Source: Protea cynaroides (taxonomy: Eukaryota > Streptophyta > Magnoliopsida > Proteales > Proteaceae). From it: 64,000 nt of DNA. Made by a program: the position numbers and the translations under genes. Position 1 is the stretch's first letter. Each line of letters starts with the position of its first letter. The notes below the pieces were generated by a model. That model saw only the letters and a program-made list of their open reading frames with translations. It did no database searches and was not told the origin of the DNA. The stretch is from the NCBI GenBank assembly GCA_028583415.1, contig CM053275.1:87104278-87168277 (forward strand). Reading direction: 5' to 3'. Below, in pieces: positions 21,725 to 33,798 of this stretch.

Positions 21725-22611
21725 ACATTAATTTCCAACAGTAAAAGTGTTTGCCACTTTAAAATTTGGTTGATTTGTAGATTTTCACCGTTGAAGGAAT
21801 GATATTTTATAGGTTGAACATGTCCAATTTAATGGTCCCGGCCTACCGAAAGTTCCTGTTAGTACTTGGATTAGACTTAGGGTTAGAAAAACAAATACAC
21901 TAAAGCAACTATAATACTGTACAAAGTACATTAAATCAAGGTAACGTTTCAATGCCATTCTTCGTAGTATATGGTATACCTGACAAATCGGGAGGTGTAA
22001 CCATATTAGTACCAATTTCTATGTCTATGATATGCAAGCACAAGATTTCCTACTTCTAGATGGAGAAGCATTTTCAAATCCATCCCCAACATTCTTCATG
22101 TTCCGTCCGCATCACTATTTCAATTCCCAGCTTTAAGACCAGATGGAATTTTTTTACCCATACAACTAAGGGTTTAGGAGATCCTCATCCTACCATGTAA
22201 GTTAAGAGTAAGGTTTATATCAGCTAATAGGGTATGGGAAAGGCCAATACCTGACCTACCTGACCATACCCATGATAAAGTGATCAGTAAGAATTTTCAA
22301 TATTCTAATGAGGAAATTACAAACCCTTATAGATCTCCTTACAGGATCACACCATTTATAAAGCATTAAAAATACATTACAATACAGAGAGACCCTAAAC
22401 CCTAATGGTACAAAATTGCCCCTAGTTCACCCAGCTGAAAAACTAGCACGAGTACTTGGGTTCCGTAAAGCTGATCTACGGCCACTGTTGCTTCTTTGGC
22501 CTATGCTAACGTTCAAGTAAGTGTTCAGTCATTGCTTCTTGGTCTACAATCAGCTAGCGCTCAGGTGCATACTAACGTGTGGAAGGAGATTCAATCTTTG
22601 TCTAAGCCGTT

Positions 22612-22745
22612 GCTTGTTCCTTCCTAACCCATTTCACCAGCTTTTGAAGCTGGAATAACTACCTACCGGAGGTGCTTTGCTTGTACCTTCCTAACCCATT
22701 TCACCAGTTTTTGAAGCTGGAATAACTACCTTCCAGAGGTACTGT
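22612..22745. repeat. 67-bp tandem duplication
   Basis: GCTTG(T)-CCTTCCTAACCC units start at 22612 and 22679 and differ at only a few bases, which suggests a fairly recent duplication. Confidence 0.9.
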
Positions 22746-23867
22746 AAGCGTTGGAAGTGGGATGTGGAATGTGATGGTGATAAATGATGGTTATGAAATT
22801 GGCTCGGCATCATCTCACTTCTAGATCTGTATCTGCACCTAACTACTGTTGAGGCAGGAGGGAACAAGAGATGGGGTTTGTTTCATTGAAAAATCAATGC
22901 CTCTTTACGACCGACACTAGTTTTAGGCGACCTTTTAAACTCCTGGTCTCAGAAAATCGTGGAGAGAATGAACAGTACTTCTTGGATTAAGATGAGATTA
23001 GGCTTTACCAATAATTGGAGGATGTAAAGATATAAGATATGGGATTTGTTCCAGGGCCTTCGTTTCTCCGGTACACTTAAATTTTGAAGGACACCAGAAC
23101 TTTTGTCAGTTGGGTTCTGGGGAAGGAAGAAACTGAGGCTGGAAAGCTGATCATTGAGTACGATTAAGTAGAATTAGCTCCCAGTCAGACACTAAGGGTA
23201 AGGGAAAGAGTATCCTATGCCAGCAACAAAGGAAGATGCTCTTGCAGTCTTGCATGGTCCATCAATATCTGCCATATGACAAAGTTAGTTGATCCCCACA
23301 AATTATGGTGCATGATATCCCCCTTCAAACTGAGTCTGTACTACATACAGAGATAAAATACTTCCAGCCAACATTGCTGATATACAGTAATACTTCATGT
23401 TTCTCTCTCTCTCTCTCTCTCTAGAAATGGATTTAATTAAAGGGAGAAGGTAAGTTGAGTGGTTTTGTTGTCGGCATCTATTGGTTGGCACAGGCAACAG
23501 TGGATCATTCAGTAGGGATTAAACATTATAAACATAAGCTGCACTCCCACCTTTTGTATGTTATCAGGGTGATGAGCAAAATTCATGACATGAGATGTAC
23601 TGTGAGAGTTGATATTATGTAGGGCCGTCTAGGTTAAAGACACTACCTGCTACTAATCACGCGTTTTCAATTGGAACCCAACTATGGAAAATATAAGATC
23701 TTAAGATAGTGTGGTCCTGCACACAGAAGCATAAATAAAACTCCTGCTATTGTAACATCGTATGCTGTTACCCAATCAATGAAGATGTCAGGGGGGTTGT
23801 TGCATCATGCTCAACCATGCATGCATGGAAAACCCAGGTAAAACAGGAACTACCATTTCTCAGATAC

Positions 23868-23960
23868 TACACGTGTCCCACCTCTTATCCTCAAGCCTGC
23901 CACTTTTGCCACGTGTGATTCCCCAGGTAATAAGAGAGCAGTAGATATATATACCGCTTG
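23868..23960 (+). promoter_or_regulatory. G-box/ABRE cluster followed by a TATA-like box
   Basis: ACACGTGTCC (about 23869) and GCCACGTGTG (about 23910) are two G-box/ABRE-type ACGTG motifs 40 bp apart. A CATGCATGCATGG RY-like repeat lies about 50 bp upstream, and GATATATATACC (about 23944) is a TATA-like box about 30 bp downstream. Spacing resembles a stress- or seed-type plant promoter, but no ORF of note follows. It may drive a non-coding transcript or be chance. Confidence 0.3.
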
Positions 23961-25445
23961 CCCAATCTCAGGTGACTGAACCCTCTCGCAGGTGAAAAAG
24001 GGTAGAAAACAGCATGTTTAAGGAAGAAAAAGTAAAAGTAATGTAATTAGGGTAAAATGTGTCATGGGATCTATAACTAAAGTACTAACACTAATCTCCT
24101 GTGATCAAATATGAACCCTTCTGAATGATTCTATTTTCTGTCCTCTCATTGATCCAAGGTTTTATAAGGTACAATAGAACCATCTTCAAGGTGAAAGAGA
24201 GAGGGAGGATAATTCTAAAACTACCCTTCTCTACTGGATGTACCGACAAATCGCCTGTGAAAACGATTGGTTCACAAGCGATTTACTTGTACATGCACGC
24301 TCCGTGTATAAAAATCATACCTAAAATCATATAGGCAACCTTAAATTTATAACCTTATATATAAGAGTGAAGGGAATATTTTCACCCTACTGGGAGACAT
24401 GTCGGACAGGTCCAAAGATATGAATATCATGTCCCTTTCAATGCCACCCAACCAGAAAATCCATTACTACCAAAAAATCTCTGACCCCATCTCCCAGCAA
24501 ACAAACCCACCCCTATTTACTCACCTTTACTTCCTAAATCATAAAGCACATATAATGAAGACTTCACTCCATGAACCATCTGCTCGGTATGCAAATGGAT
24601 TCTACTGTAAATAACATTCATCGCTATAAGAGTTTAGTAATTTACAGACACATTCTAAGGGGTAGTTCAGTTAGCATGGCAAGTTGGCAGACCAACACTT
24701 CAAGTTGGCAGACCAACACTTCAAAATGAAAAAATCATGAATTCAATTCTTCTTGTCCTCTACCTATTTAAAAACAAAAACAAAAAACAAAAAAAAAACA
24801 AACTTACAAACACATCTGAAACTTTTCAGAAATTAGAGCCATTATCAGAAGCCTCCTTGACTTCAATGGTGTTATTGATCACTTCTGTAACCTTGAGGCC
24901 AAAGGTTGAAGACTTGGAAAGAGATACATTCAAATTTTAAGAGATTTCTGTGGGAAGTTCTTCCCATACCATCTCACATTCTGATTTGTTTTTTCATCCA
25001 TCATATGGGTTTTTTTTATGAAGATACCATTTTCTCCACTCCTATAGACGTAATATTAGAATTTGTTAGAACTCTTCTCTTTTTTTTTTCTTTTTTTTTA
25101 TTTTTTTATAGATTTACCCCAAAATTTTCTGTAGTATATTTTCTACAGCTTCCACGGGGAAGGGAGAAGTGGAAGAGAGTAGAGACAAAAGAGAAAGGAG
25201 GTGTTTTGGGATTTTGGGATTTACAATCTTAGGGCCATTTGGGTTAGGGCCATTTGGGAGGTGGGTCAATGAGTCAAGAGTCATACCTTGCAATTCCCTA
25301 CAGATTTAGGGTTCCACATTTTCAAGCCAACCTGAGTCCCCAATGAGATAAAGAGCTTTACTGCTACTCTTCCATTTCCCAAAAAATTGGCACAGCTGTA
25401 TGCATCCCCCCAAACCCTAACAAGTACATATTTTAAATCCAAAAT

Positions 25446-25448
<3 letters not shown>

Positions 25449-25483
<35 letters not shown>

Positions 25484-25787
25484 CCCCACCACCCCCTCTC
25501 TTTATTTCAAACCCACCTCCAACTAAAAATGGAATCCAACTTAATTTCAAATTTAAACAAAAATTTCCATTCTCTCCCACAAAATCAAACAAAACTCAGT
25601 GCAATTATTTCAACACACTTGAACACACCTACCTGCAATTGTATGGATTATCTTAAAAAGGCAAATTAACCAAACTGCAGCAATTTAGAACGCATAATTA
25701 GAAGTAGAAAACTGAAAAATAAAGTTAGAAAGGACAAGATAAAGCTTCAGACCAGACCCCCTCTCTCTCTCTCTCTCTCTCTCTCTC
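25449..25787. repeat. Two CT microsatellites
   Basis: (TC)n at 25449-25481 and (CT)n at 25760-25787, downstream of the PLATZ stop codon (the gene runs on the minus strand), so they could lie in or near its 3' flank. Confidence 0.9.
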
Positions 25788-26066
25788 CCCCTCCTTGCTA
25801 TCTGTATTCTGTAATCTCTGCTGGACTTTTATCCACACAATAGAAAAGGGAAAGAGATGCTATTACGAAACTATGAATTAAATAAGACCCTGAAAAAGAA
25901 GATTAATTTCTCTACAAAATTGGGAGGTTTTACTTGTTCTCTGCATCACATTTGAGTAACCAGCAGACAATGAAATATCAATCTATAGCATATCCAATAT
26001 CCCCTCCCTCAGTTCTTCCTTTTCCTTTTGTTTTCAAAAACCTATTAATTACTATACCGTACCAAT

Positions 26067-27169
26067 TCAGTACAGAGGTGACCGGTGGGGAAAGCTCTTC
26101 CTCCGGTTCAAACTGATAGAGATTTCCGATACCCGCAGGCATGTCGGCCGATAAGACGTCCGTGGGGCTGTAGCGCTGCTCCGTTTCTTCTTCACAATCT
26201 CTGTAGTAGCAGTGCATGCAAGGGTCCTGCAACCCACTGCACCACCACTTGCGCTTGACCCGGACGAAGTACGTAAAGAATCGGGCGATTCAAGAACCGA
26301 ATCAGGGGTCAATTGGCCATCATCAAGGTCGCAGCTTTCTCCCTTAACTCCTTCTGGTAAAGGAAGGAATTCACACTCGTAGAGATATTTTGACAACCCA
26401 CCTTCGGTTCTCAATAAATGATGAACCTGCAACAAGGAATAGCAGTTCTAATGAAGTGGGGAGAAAACCCAGATAAAAATATTTTTATAATTTAAGTTTT
26501 CAGACCTTGCAGGCAACAGAGCAGAAGAGATATGGGTCTTGTAAACTCCTATCACAGATGGTACAGACGTTTCCTGACCCTCTGAAAGGCCGAGATTGAG
26601 GCCTTTGATTCAAAAACACAACTTTTGCACTGTTCGTGGTGTAAGACTGCAAAATTAGTAAAACCCAGACAAGGAGACTACATCAGTCACTGATTAATTG
26701 AATAAAACTACGTTTTTTATTCTGAAAAAAATAAGAACTTACTTGAACAAAGTCACAGTTGATTAATTTCTCGATATCATCTACCCGTATAACATCATGA
26801 TAAACGTACCTTCTTACCTGAACAAAGAAACTCAGATTGAGAAAAGAGGAAGAAAGAAAGCAGGGAAAGGGTAGGAAGTTCCAAGTTGTAGAAACCTGTA
26901 GGAGTCGATGAGAGCGATGAGGAGATAAGCAGTGAGGACAGATACTGATACAACAGTCCAAGCAAAATATGTTTTTCTCATTTTTCTTAGCAGATTCATG
27001 AATCAAACACGGATTAAAAAACTTCTCTCCAAGAAGGACTTCAAGCCAGTGTGGAACAGACGATAGACCCATCTGAAAGACAGCCCAAAAACAAAATGAG
27101 ATTCAGGATAATCTCCATAAAAAAATCTGCATCAACAACTATCAGGTAAGCAAAGTAAAAACCCACCAT
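26067..27169 (-). CDS. PLATZ: PLATZ-family zinc-binding transcription regulator
   Basis: Five coding exons on the minus strand: 27167-27169 (ATG only), 26896-27072, 26743-26817, 26506-26646 and 26067-26426, all with GT-AG junctions and matching phases, giving 251 codons. PLATZ proteins are plant-specific nuclear, zinc-dependent DNA-binding regulators. The first zinc cluster is seen at C23, H26, C38, C41, C46, C49, H53 and H56; the family core YHDVIRV is at about 66-72, NSAKVVFLNQRPQSRP at 90-105, and the second cluster C113, C116, C127, C131. The C-terminus has the family-typical basic RRKSFPHRSPLY ending. Length is normal for the family. Exon 1 ends exactly after an ATG and exon 2 begins with another in-frame ATG, so residue 1 or 2 may be the real start. 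It is complete. Which subfamily it belongs to, and its targets, cannot be told. Confidence 0.93.
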
Positions 27170-27213
27170 TTTTTTTTCTCTCCCAAGCTCTTGTAAAGAG
27201 GAGAAAGCTCACT

Positions 27214-27220
27214 GTTTATA
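27214..27220 (-). promoter_or_regulatory. Possible TATA box of the PLATZ gene
   Basis: TATAAAC on the minus strand, 45-50 bp before the first ATG. If used, the 5' UTR would be very short (under 25 nt), so a start farther upstream is also possible. Confidence 0.3.
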
Positions 27221-28049
27221 CTACTGATACATAGAGACTCGACATCAGAAATTCTTGCAGAGGAAGGGGAGAGAGAGACAAAAGTAGAATAGAAAGGGTG
27301 TGGGGAGAAAGAGTATAAAAAAAAGGGTAAACGGCGCCTGCAACTCTTACTACTGTTACTGTTTCTGTTACCAATGAAGCAACAGGAGTGAGGAGGTTGG
27401 GCTCCTTTAAAGAGGTCCTACTGTTTCAGGCTTGCTGTGGTAGACCAAACAAATTTCAAAATTTTCTTTTTTTTTTTTTTTTTTTTTTCATCTCTGATAC
27501 AAAAACCCAGACAACAGTGATTTCAATCATAATCAACTGAATTCTCTCTCTCTCTCTCTCTCTTCCTCATCTCTGCTAAATGACAAGAGCACAAGACCAG
27601 AAACGATGACTTTACTCAATTTTTTTTTCCCGTAAGCCGATGACTTTTCTCAATTATCGGTGAAGAGAAACGGTTAAAAGAGATGGGGAAGTGGGTTTTT
27701 TAAGCTTTCAAAAGTGACCGCTCCTTCTCAAATCTCAAATGACAAGAGTGGACGAGTGGAGCCTTCATAGCGTCTTGATATCTCAGAGAATTACTGGAGA
27801 TCAGCCAATAGGGTAGGGATTATAGGGGGTTCGTATCCACACAAGCTTTCAATGCTGAGACGACAAGTGCTAAAAAGGCTTTTTGATCCTCTGGACTTTT
27901 TGTTGTGGGAACCACAGCACCGTGTATTTATTTACCCCAACACGGCAACGCCTGATCTGATCATAGATCAGAGTTTCGGCCGAAATTTCGGATTTCGGCC
28001 GAAACATCTCAGTTTTTTCCAAAATTGAGACTAAACATATTGTCCATAT
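27221..28049. other. Upstream region of the PLATZ gene
   Basis: Contains CT tracts (27543-27562), a T run near 27468-27488 and pyrimidine-rich patches typical of plant promoters. A GAAATTTCGG-rich repeat fragment (27971-28014) lies at its far end next to the solo LTR. No gene seen. Confidence 0.5.
27971..28014. repeat. GAAATTTCGG-type repeat, left half, split by the solo LTR
   Basis: TTTCGGCCGAAATTTCGG followed by TTTCGGCCGAAAC; the other half resumes at about 30294-30350 (TTCGGCCAGAATTTCGGTCG) after the solo LTR. Related motifs occur at 33108-33150 and 59770-59855. Confidence 0.55.
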
Positions 28050-28054
28050 GTTTT

Positions 28055-30273
28055 TGACGAACTTGATATGAGAGAGAGGGGACGAATCAGTGTTTCAAAA
28101 TTCTCTTTAATTATTTACTGCTGTCCAGAACTGATGGAGACCTAATTTTTCACATACACACAAGCGCATGTAAATCTACCTCGCTACCACTCAGTGGTTA
28201 GGTCTACTAGATTTGCACACCCACCCTGCAAGTCATTCTACGCACTCCAAAATATATAGAAAAATAAAGACAGTCCACAACACAGGATATATGTGGTTTA
28301 TAAACACAGTGTGTGATGGCTAGTCCACGGAGTAATGCCCAACGGACTACATATTTACTCAACACTCAACTTTTAGTCCTTTACAAGACAAAGATACTAA
28401 CACTAGGTTTCCCAGCATAAAACTGAGAGGACGCACCAACGTCAAGATTCAGGCTTAACAGCTAGTATCCAGCACCCACTAAACACACCACGCTTAACCC
28501 GCACCCACGGGAAGCAAATAATAATTTTTTTAGACTTATAAATTTACCTTACAATTTTTTCCCGCTAGTTAGGTATTCAATAATTTGCACCTACGCTAGC
28601 ATACAATAAATTGAAAGCATAAATAGATAGGGAATTGAAAAATCTCACAAACAATGCTTTCGAATGGCCAACAATCTCTCTGAAACTTCACACTGCTCTC
28701 AGGTACTTTCCAACAGCCTTCAATGATGATAGAGATCGATTCATAGAGCACACCTCATCCACAGGCTTTCAATCTCTTCCACAGAACCCATAATCATCAT
28801 GAATGTAAACATAAATGCTCTACTGACCTCTCATAGGGATTTAGCACTCCATTGATGCACAAAGAAGATGTAGTTGGTGATTGATTACTCCCACAGGGTA
28901 CGAAACCCTAGAAATCCTTCTCTCTGCCTTCAAAACATTTTTTAATTTTTCTCTTAGTTTTTACGACTCCTAACGGCGCCCAATGTATAGAGCATCTGAA
29001 AATATGGAAACTGCAACTTGAACGGACCAATTTGGAGCTCAGATGAGAAAATTATGGGAGTTTGAAGTTCGGCCAGTAACAAATAAGGAAAGAGAATCTT
29101 TCCAAACAATTCCGCGCACCCGCGCAACACTGAATCGCCGCCCCGCTGACGTGTTGTTGAGTTCTGGTTCGCAGAGACGGAATATACGCTTTCAGTCGTC
29201 GGATAACCTTAAAAAAAGGGGATTGAACCTGCACCATCGGATCTGAATAAATCGCGTCAGGCGCGATCGGAGATTACGTGAGCCGCTGGATCTGGATCTG
29301 ATCCTCTGCGCACCGTACGCACGCTACACCGAATCAAGCGCTAACACAATAGATCACGGCCCATTATAATATAATGCAACCAGCCAATCAAAGCCTGCGC
29401 GCCAGAATCTTGACGCTGCCGCCGCACTACACTCGAGCCCGCCTCAATCTGGTCCATCAGATTAGAATCTGAGCTTTGACGCTTCATCTCGGCCGTCGAT
29501 CTCGCATCTATACTTTTGTTACTTGCCGAAACTGCCCCTGTATCATATATACTCACCGAGAGCTCCTATTTTTGCCATTTTTCTACCGTTTCGACGAAAA
29601 TTACAATATCTCCCTCATCCGAAGTCGGAATTGAGCGATTCAAATTGCGTTGGAAAGCTAACTCGACGCTCTACATCTTTCCAATGCCGGATCTCCATGA
29701 ACCTGCTGCGAGACCCACCAAAAATAGACCCAAAGTTAAAACTCTGTCAAACCTTGCAATTTGAACCTGAAACTTTGCGTGCATGCATGCCAAGTGCCGT
29801 GGGCTGCCGTGTTAGCATATCACCTTGCCACCACACCCATGGGTCCCACCCATAATTTCTTTCCTCTTTCTCTTCCTAGTTTCTTCTTTCTTTATTTCAT
29901 GCTTCAAGATGTCTGCCGCAACACTGCCAAGAAGCGCCGTCATATATCAAAAACTCTGCCACTTCATCAAAGACACTATCACATCATCAGTAACACTGCT
30001 AGACCTTTAGAAACACTGTCAGGCCAATGGAAACACTGCCACACTATCAGTGGGGCCCACAGTCAGTCTCTCTCTCATCAAATTCAGTGTAGAATACCAT
30101 TCAACTCGCTACAAGTCATCTGAAACACATGTAGAACACTGTAGAACACACAAGCGAAGTTGCCACATCTGTGCCACTGCACTGACACACTCTCTTCTGA
30201 TTTCTCTGACTGAATGCTCACAAACACTGTCACATCAGTCAAGTTGCCAACAATGACAACATAAAGTCCAGTA
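28055..30273 (-). mobile_element. Solo LTR, 2.22 kb, minus orientation, same family as 17903-20068
   Basis: The reverse complement ends CATATCAAGTTCGTCA, as in the plus copy, and begins with a mutated TG (TACTGGACTTTATG). GTTTT flanks both sides (28050-28054 and 30274-30278), a 5-bp duplication. The end regions align closely with the other copy; the middle is more diverged. A separate insertion event from 17903-20068, because the target duplications differ. Confidence 0.85.
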
Positions 30274-30278
30274 GTTTT

Positions 30279-32939
30279 TACCTTAAATGCGGTGGGTTCG
30301 GCCAGAATTTCGGTCGAAATTAATGATTAGACCGAAATTTCATCAAAACTGCTTTGAACCAAGTATAACCATGTTCGAAATTAGGGATTTAACGTCATTC
30401 TTTCGGCGATCTCCTTCTCAACCGAGATTGAAGAAGCTAAAAGCCTGAAACAGGTTAGTTTCCTTCATTCTTCTTGGTTTTTTTCCTGTTTCCTTCTCGT
30501 TTTCTTCGAAATTTGTTATCTTCTTTGATGCCGAAGAACAATTGGAGGCGATATTTAAAGCAATCGGTTTTGAGTTCAGAAGGAAGCCCCAATCATTCTC
30601 TGTTTTCTCCACGAATCGTAATTTCAGAAGCAACCCTCTTTGTCTCCTTCTTCCTCTTCTTCTCCGCTTCCTTCTGGAGCTCTAATGAGAGTGGTGAAAT
30701 TGCAGAGAGAACAGAGAATGACTGGGGCTTCCTTCTGTGTTTTTTCTTGCGGTTCAAAAACTTCAAAGTTCAAAGCGTAATCTGTTTCGAACTCTTAGTT
30801 GCGAATATTGTGATTCATTAGGATTTTTTTTATATTTATTTTTCAATAGGTAACAGTAGATAGAATTCATAAGACAGTTTGAATCATATTTGGACTCTTT
30901 GAGTTATGTGTTTCAAATACCATAGGAATGGTAGAGTTCGGATTCTATAACTACATGTTTAGGCCACAGGGCACATCCCCTGATTTGTTTGAACTTAGGC
31001 TTCAGTTTTCTGGAGTAGGCCTATTGTGAAGATTTGCAGTTCTACTTGTGGATTCTAAGGGAGGTTTTAGGTGGATTCCTGTCCTGTTATCTACTTCTAA
31101 ACACTAATACCACATTCTACTTTCTTCTAATCAGCAAGTCAGTTTCACTACTACTACTATACCCATTGCACTCCTGTTCTCTGTAAGTTTCCTGCTAATC
31201 CCTTCATTTTTCTATGAAGATCTCTTCCAGATTCTGGTTTTGATCTCTAATTGTTCAATTTCCAGTTTTGTTACTTCATGTTCCTGGTTTTACTAAGATT
31301 AAGAGAGCCTCTTTGCACTACTTTACAGATCTTGCGTTCCTTAGTTCTATTAAGAGTAACACTTGACCAAGAATTCAGGTTAATCAAAACCTACTGTTAA
31401 ATATCAGTCTTAAATTCTGAATTTTTTGTGCATAGTTATTCTCCTATCTATTTCTTTATCATTCTTTAGTTAGTCTGAGTGTCTGATATTATCTGACTGG
31501 TCTAAGTGTGATATTATCTTTTAGTAAGAGTTGAAACTGAAGACAAGCTGTCCAAACCTAAAATGAGTTCAATTGATATCATTAGTAAAGGCACCATGAC
31601 CATTTGTACCCATGTTTCTTTAAGCCATTGTCTACCCCAAGAAGCTAGAGGTTTGAAGGAGCACTGCCACTATGGGAGGAATTTTCTATAATTTTGCTAT
31701 AAAATTGATTAATAATTAATTTTAATTTAAGTTCATTATATCTTAAACTATACTGAACCAAATCAATTTACATCCTGATACATATTAGCCAGAAATAGTA
31801 GCATTGATAACACAGGCCCACAGTCACTGTTACAGCTTCTCTTGGTGGGCCTTATCTCCAATCAAAATCTGCCACACAAGCCCTCCTCCCTCCAAGCTCC
31901 AACTCACACTAGTCCCCTAATGCCATCTCCTTCGTGATATAACTTCATATGTTTGTAACGAGTCGATGCAACACTATTTAATGTGTTTAAAGCTTCATCC
32001 ATCCTCTGCATTTTCCAAATATAAAGGGAGAGAGGCAGAAGCAGAGCAGAAAGGACACCAGTTTTTATGTTTGACCTGCTTTCAATTTTGTATGTAGAAT
32101 ACTCTTACATTACTTGTCAGATAATTCAATTCTGTTGTTAACAAAAATGCCTCCACTGAAGCACTCAATTAAAGTAGTAGTCCATAATCAACCTGGTCAG
32201 AAAAAGATCCTCAGCTCTTCTTGGAGAAAAAGAAAATATAAAAAAGAAGAAGATGGAATTAGCTCAAAAAACAACTGTGTTCATCACTTAATTCCGTATT
32301 ACCCATGTTTCACTGAAATTTTATGTGTTACTGCAGCCAGAAAACAAGTGGTAAAAGACAATCCAATATGTAGTTGAAAAAATAAATAAAAACATTAAAA
32401 TGATTACAATTCTAAGAATTTGGAAGATGAAGCAGCCTAAATTTTGATTGTTGAAGGAAAACCTAAAGAGTGGCCATACATGTGTATAGCACAGTCGGTC
32501 TTTAATTACAGAGTGATTATCTGTATTTTTTTTTTTTTTTTTACCATTCTCCAACAAATAAAACAGATCCCGGATGCCAGTTTCATACTGTTGCTAACAC
32601 GAGCAAGTCTGTGTCTTTGATCCTGATCAAAATGGAGATGCCACACTGGAGATGACAATTTCAAACTCCATGCAATGCCAGTAGGCATCATGAAGTTAAA
32701 TTCAAAAGTCTAACCCAGCTACAAAATTGCTTACCACATGAGCACAGCCATTGCTGGTACCCTTACACTGAAAACTTATTCCAATTGATACTTGCTATTT
32801 GCTGAAATGAAAATTTCCCAGTCTCAAGCAATAATGCTTTCGTTTACTCTATCGACACCTTCAAGCCCTTCTATTTGTGGTTTCATTACCTGCACACATC
32901 TCACAATGGCCAACAACACCATTCTAAGAGAGGTTTCAG
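30279..32939. other. Non-coding region
   Basis: No convincing gene. The longest ORF (30474-30821, plus) spans an inverted repeat and is low-complexity, F/S-rich; it is unlikely to be real. A T run lies near 32527-32542. Confidence 0.5.
30577..30737. other. 33-bp near-perfect inverted repeat with a 95-bp loop
   Basis: Left arm 30577-30609 (CAGAAGGAAGCCCC…) and right arm 30705-30737 (…GGGGCTTCCTTCTG) pair at 31 of 33 positions, with one G-U wobble and one mismatch. As RNA either strand gives a long stem of plant pri-miRNA size. No known miRNA was recognised; it could also be a small foldback transposon. Confidence 0.5.
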
Positions 32940-32944
32940 GTGGA

Positions 32945-33195
32945 TTCATGGTTTGTTACCATTTATAATGTTGTTTTTGTGTAAATGATTCAATAGATAT
33001 GTTATAAAGGTAAAAATTACATTACATAATAAAATTGAACTCAAAAAACATGTTTTATAGCCATCGAAACCACATTCGAAACTATAAATTTTTTTTTTAC
33101 CATATTTCCCTGAAATTTCGGTCGAAACCATCGAAATTTCGGTTTCTAGCCTAGCCAAAACTAGGCACAAAACCAAAACTACGATCCTTGGTTCT
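32945..33195 (-). repeat. Dispersed repeat with GAAATTTCGG motifs
   Basis: On the minus strand it starts AACCAAGGATCG, then carries CGAAATTTCG motifs and GGTAAAAAAAAAATTTAT. The same order (CAAGGATCGAAATTTCGG, then GGTAAAAAAAG) occurs on the minus strand at 59750-59865. The family is unknown; the far end is not clear. Confidence 0.6.
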
Positions 33196-33798
33196 GATTA
33201 CGTTGAGCCTGGGAAATGAATTTGCCAAGTGTATAAAATCTTAGGTGGACAGTGAAATTTTTTGCCACGTGGCTATTTTGAGTTTCGAGTCCAATTTTTA
33301 TATTACACATCAAAACTTCTCAGGAATCAGGATTGTCATCTAGTAAACATTTCCAATCTAATTACCCCAAAAAAAAAAAAAAAAAACATTTCCAATCCGT
33401 AATTGTTTAAATTGAGCCTTGATGTAAAACTTCTAGTTGTGTGCCCGAAGAAAAGAAGTTTGGTCCAGGAACCCGAGCCCCCCTCAAGCTCGTCCAGAAA
33501 TTTTACTAATTGTCTATCGGATGGATTGGGCTACATTAGTATACGTGCTGACCATCTCAGCTGAATCGACTGAATGATAGAAAACGATCCCAAGCATCGA
33601 AAAAAAAATTAATAGAAAACGATCCATTGGGTTGAAGCTGGATGATTTCTGGATTTTTCAGTTTGTAGTTGTTGGGTAATTTCTATCAAAATCCAAGATT
33701 ACAAGTTGTAGCAAGAACTTAGTTGTTTGATATAGTTAGGTTTAAGGGTGCAAGTTTGGCTTTGGTGATATATAAAAGTGATAAGGAGGATTCAACAC

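Larger units (their letters stand above)
20939..26066. other. Intergenic region without a recognisable gene
   Basis: Both strands were read; ORFs are short and unlike known proteins. It holds a T run (20953-20977), a TA tract (21685-21722), CT tracts (23402-23422, 25449-25481, 25760-25787), a 67-bp tandem duplication, a 21-bp tandem duplication (24680-24700 and 24701-24721) and a promoter-like cluster near 23868-23953. Confidence 0.6.

Noticed and set aside
29341..29855. Overlapping ORFs in the minus-oriented solo LTR as a gene
   Set aside because: Short, on both strands, no domain, and contained within a defined LTR with target duplications.
30474..30821. 115-codon ORF around the inverted repeat
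   Set aside because: Phe/Ser-rich pyrimidine-tract translation with no domain; part of it is just the two hairpin arms.
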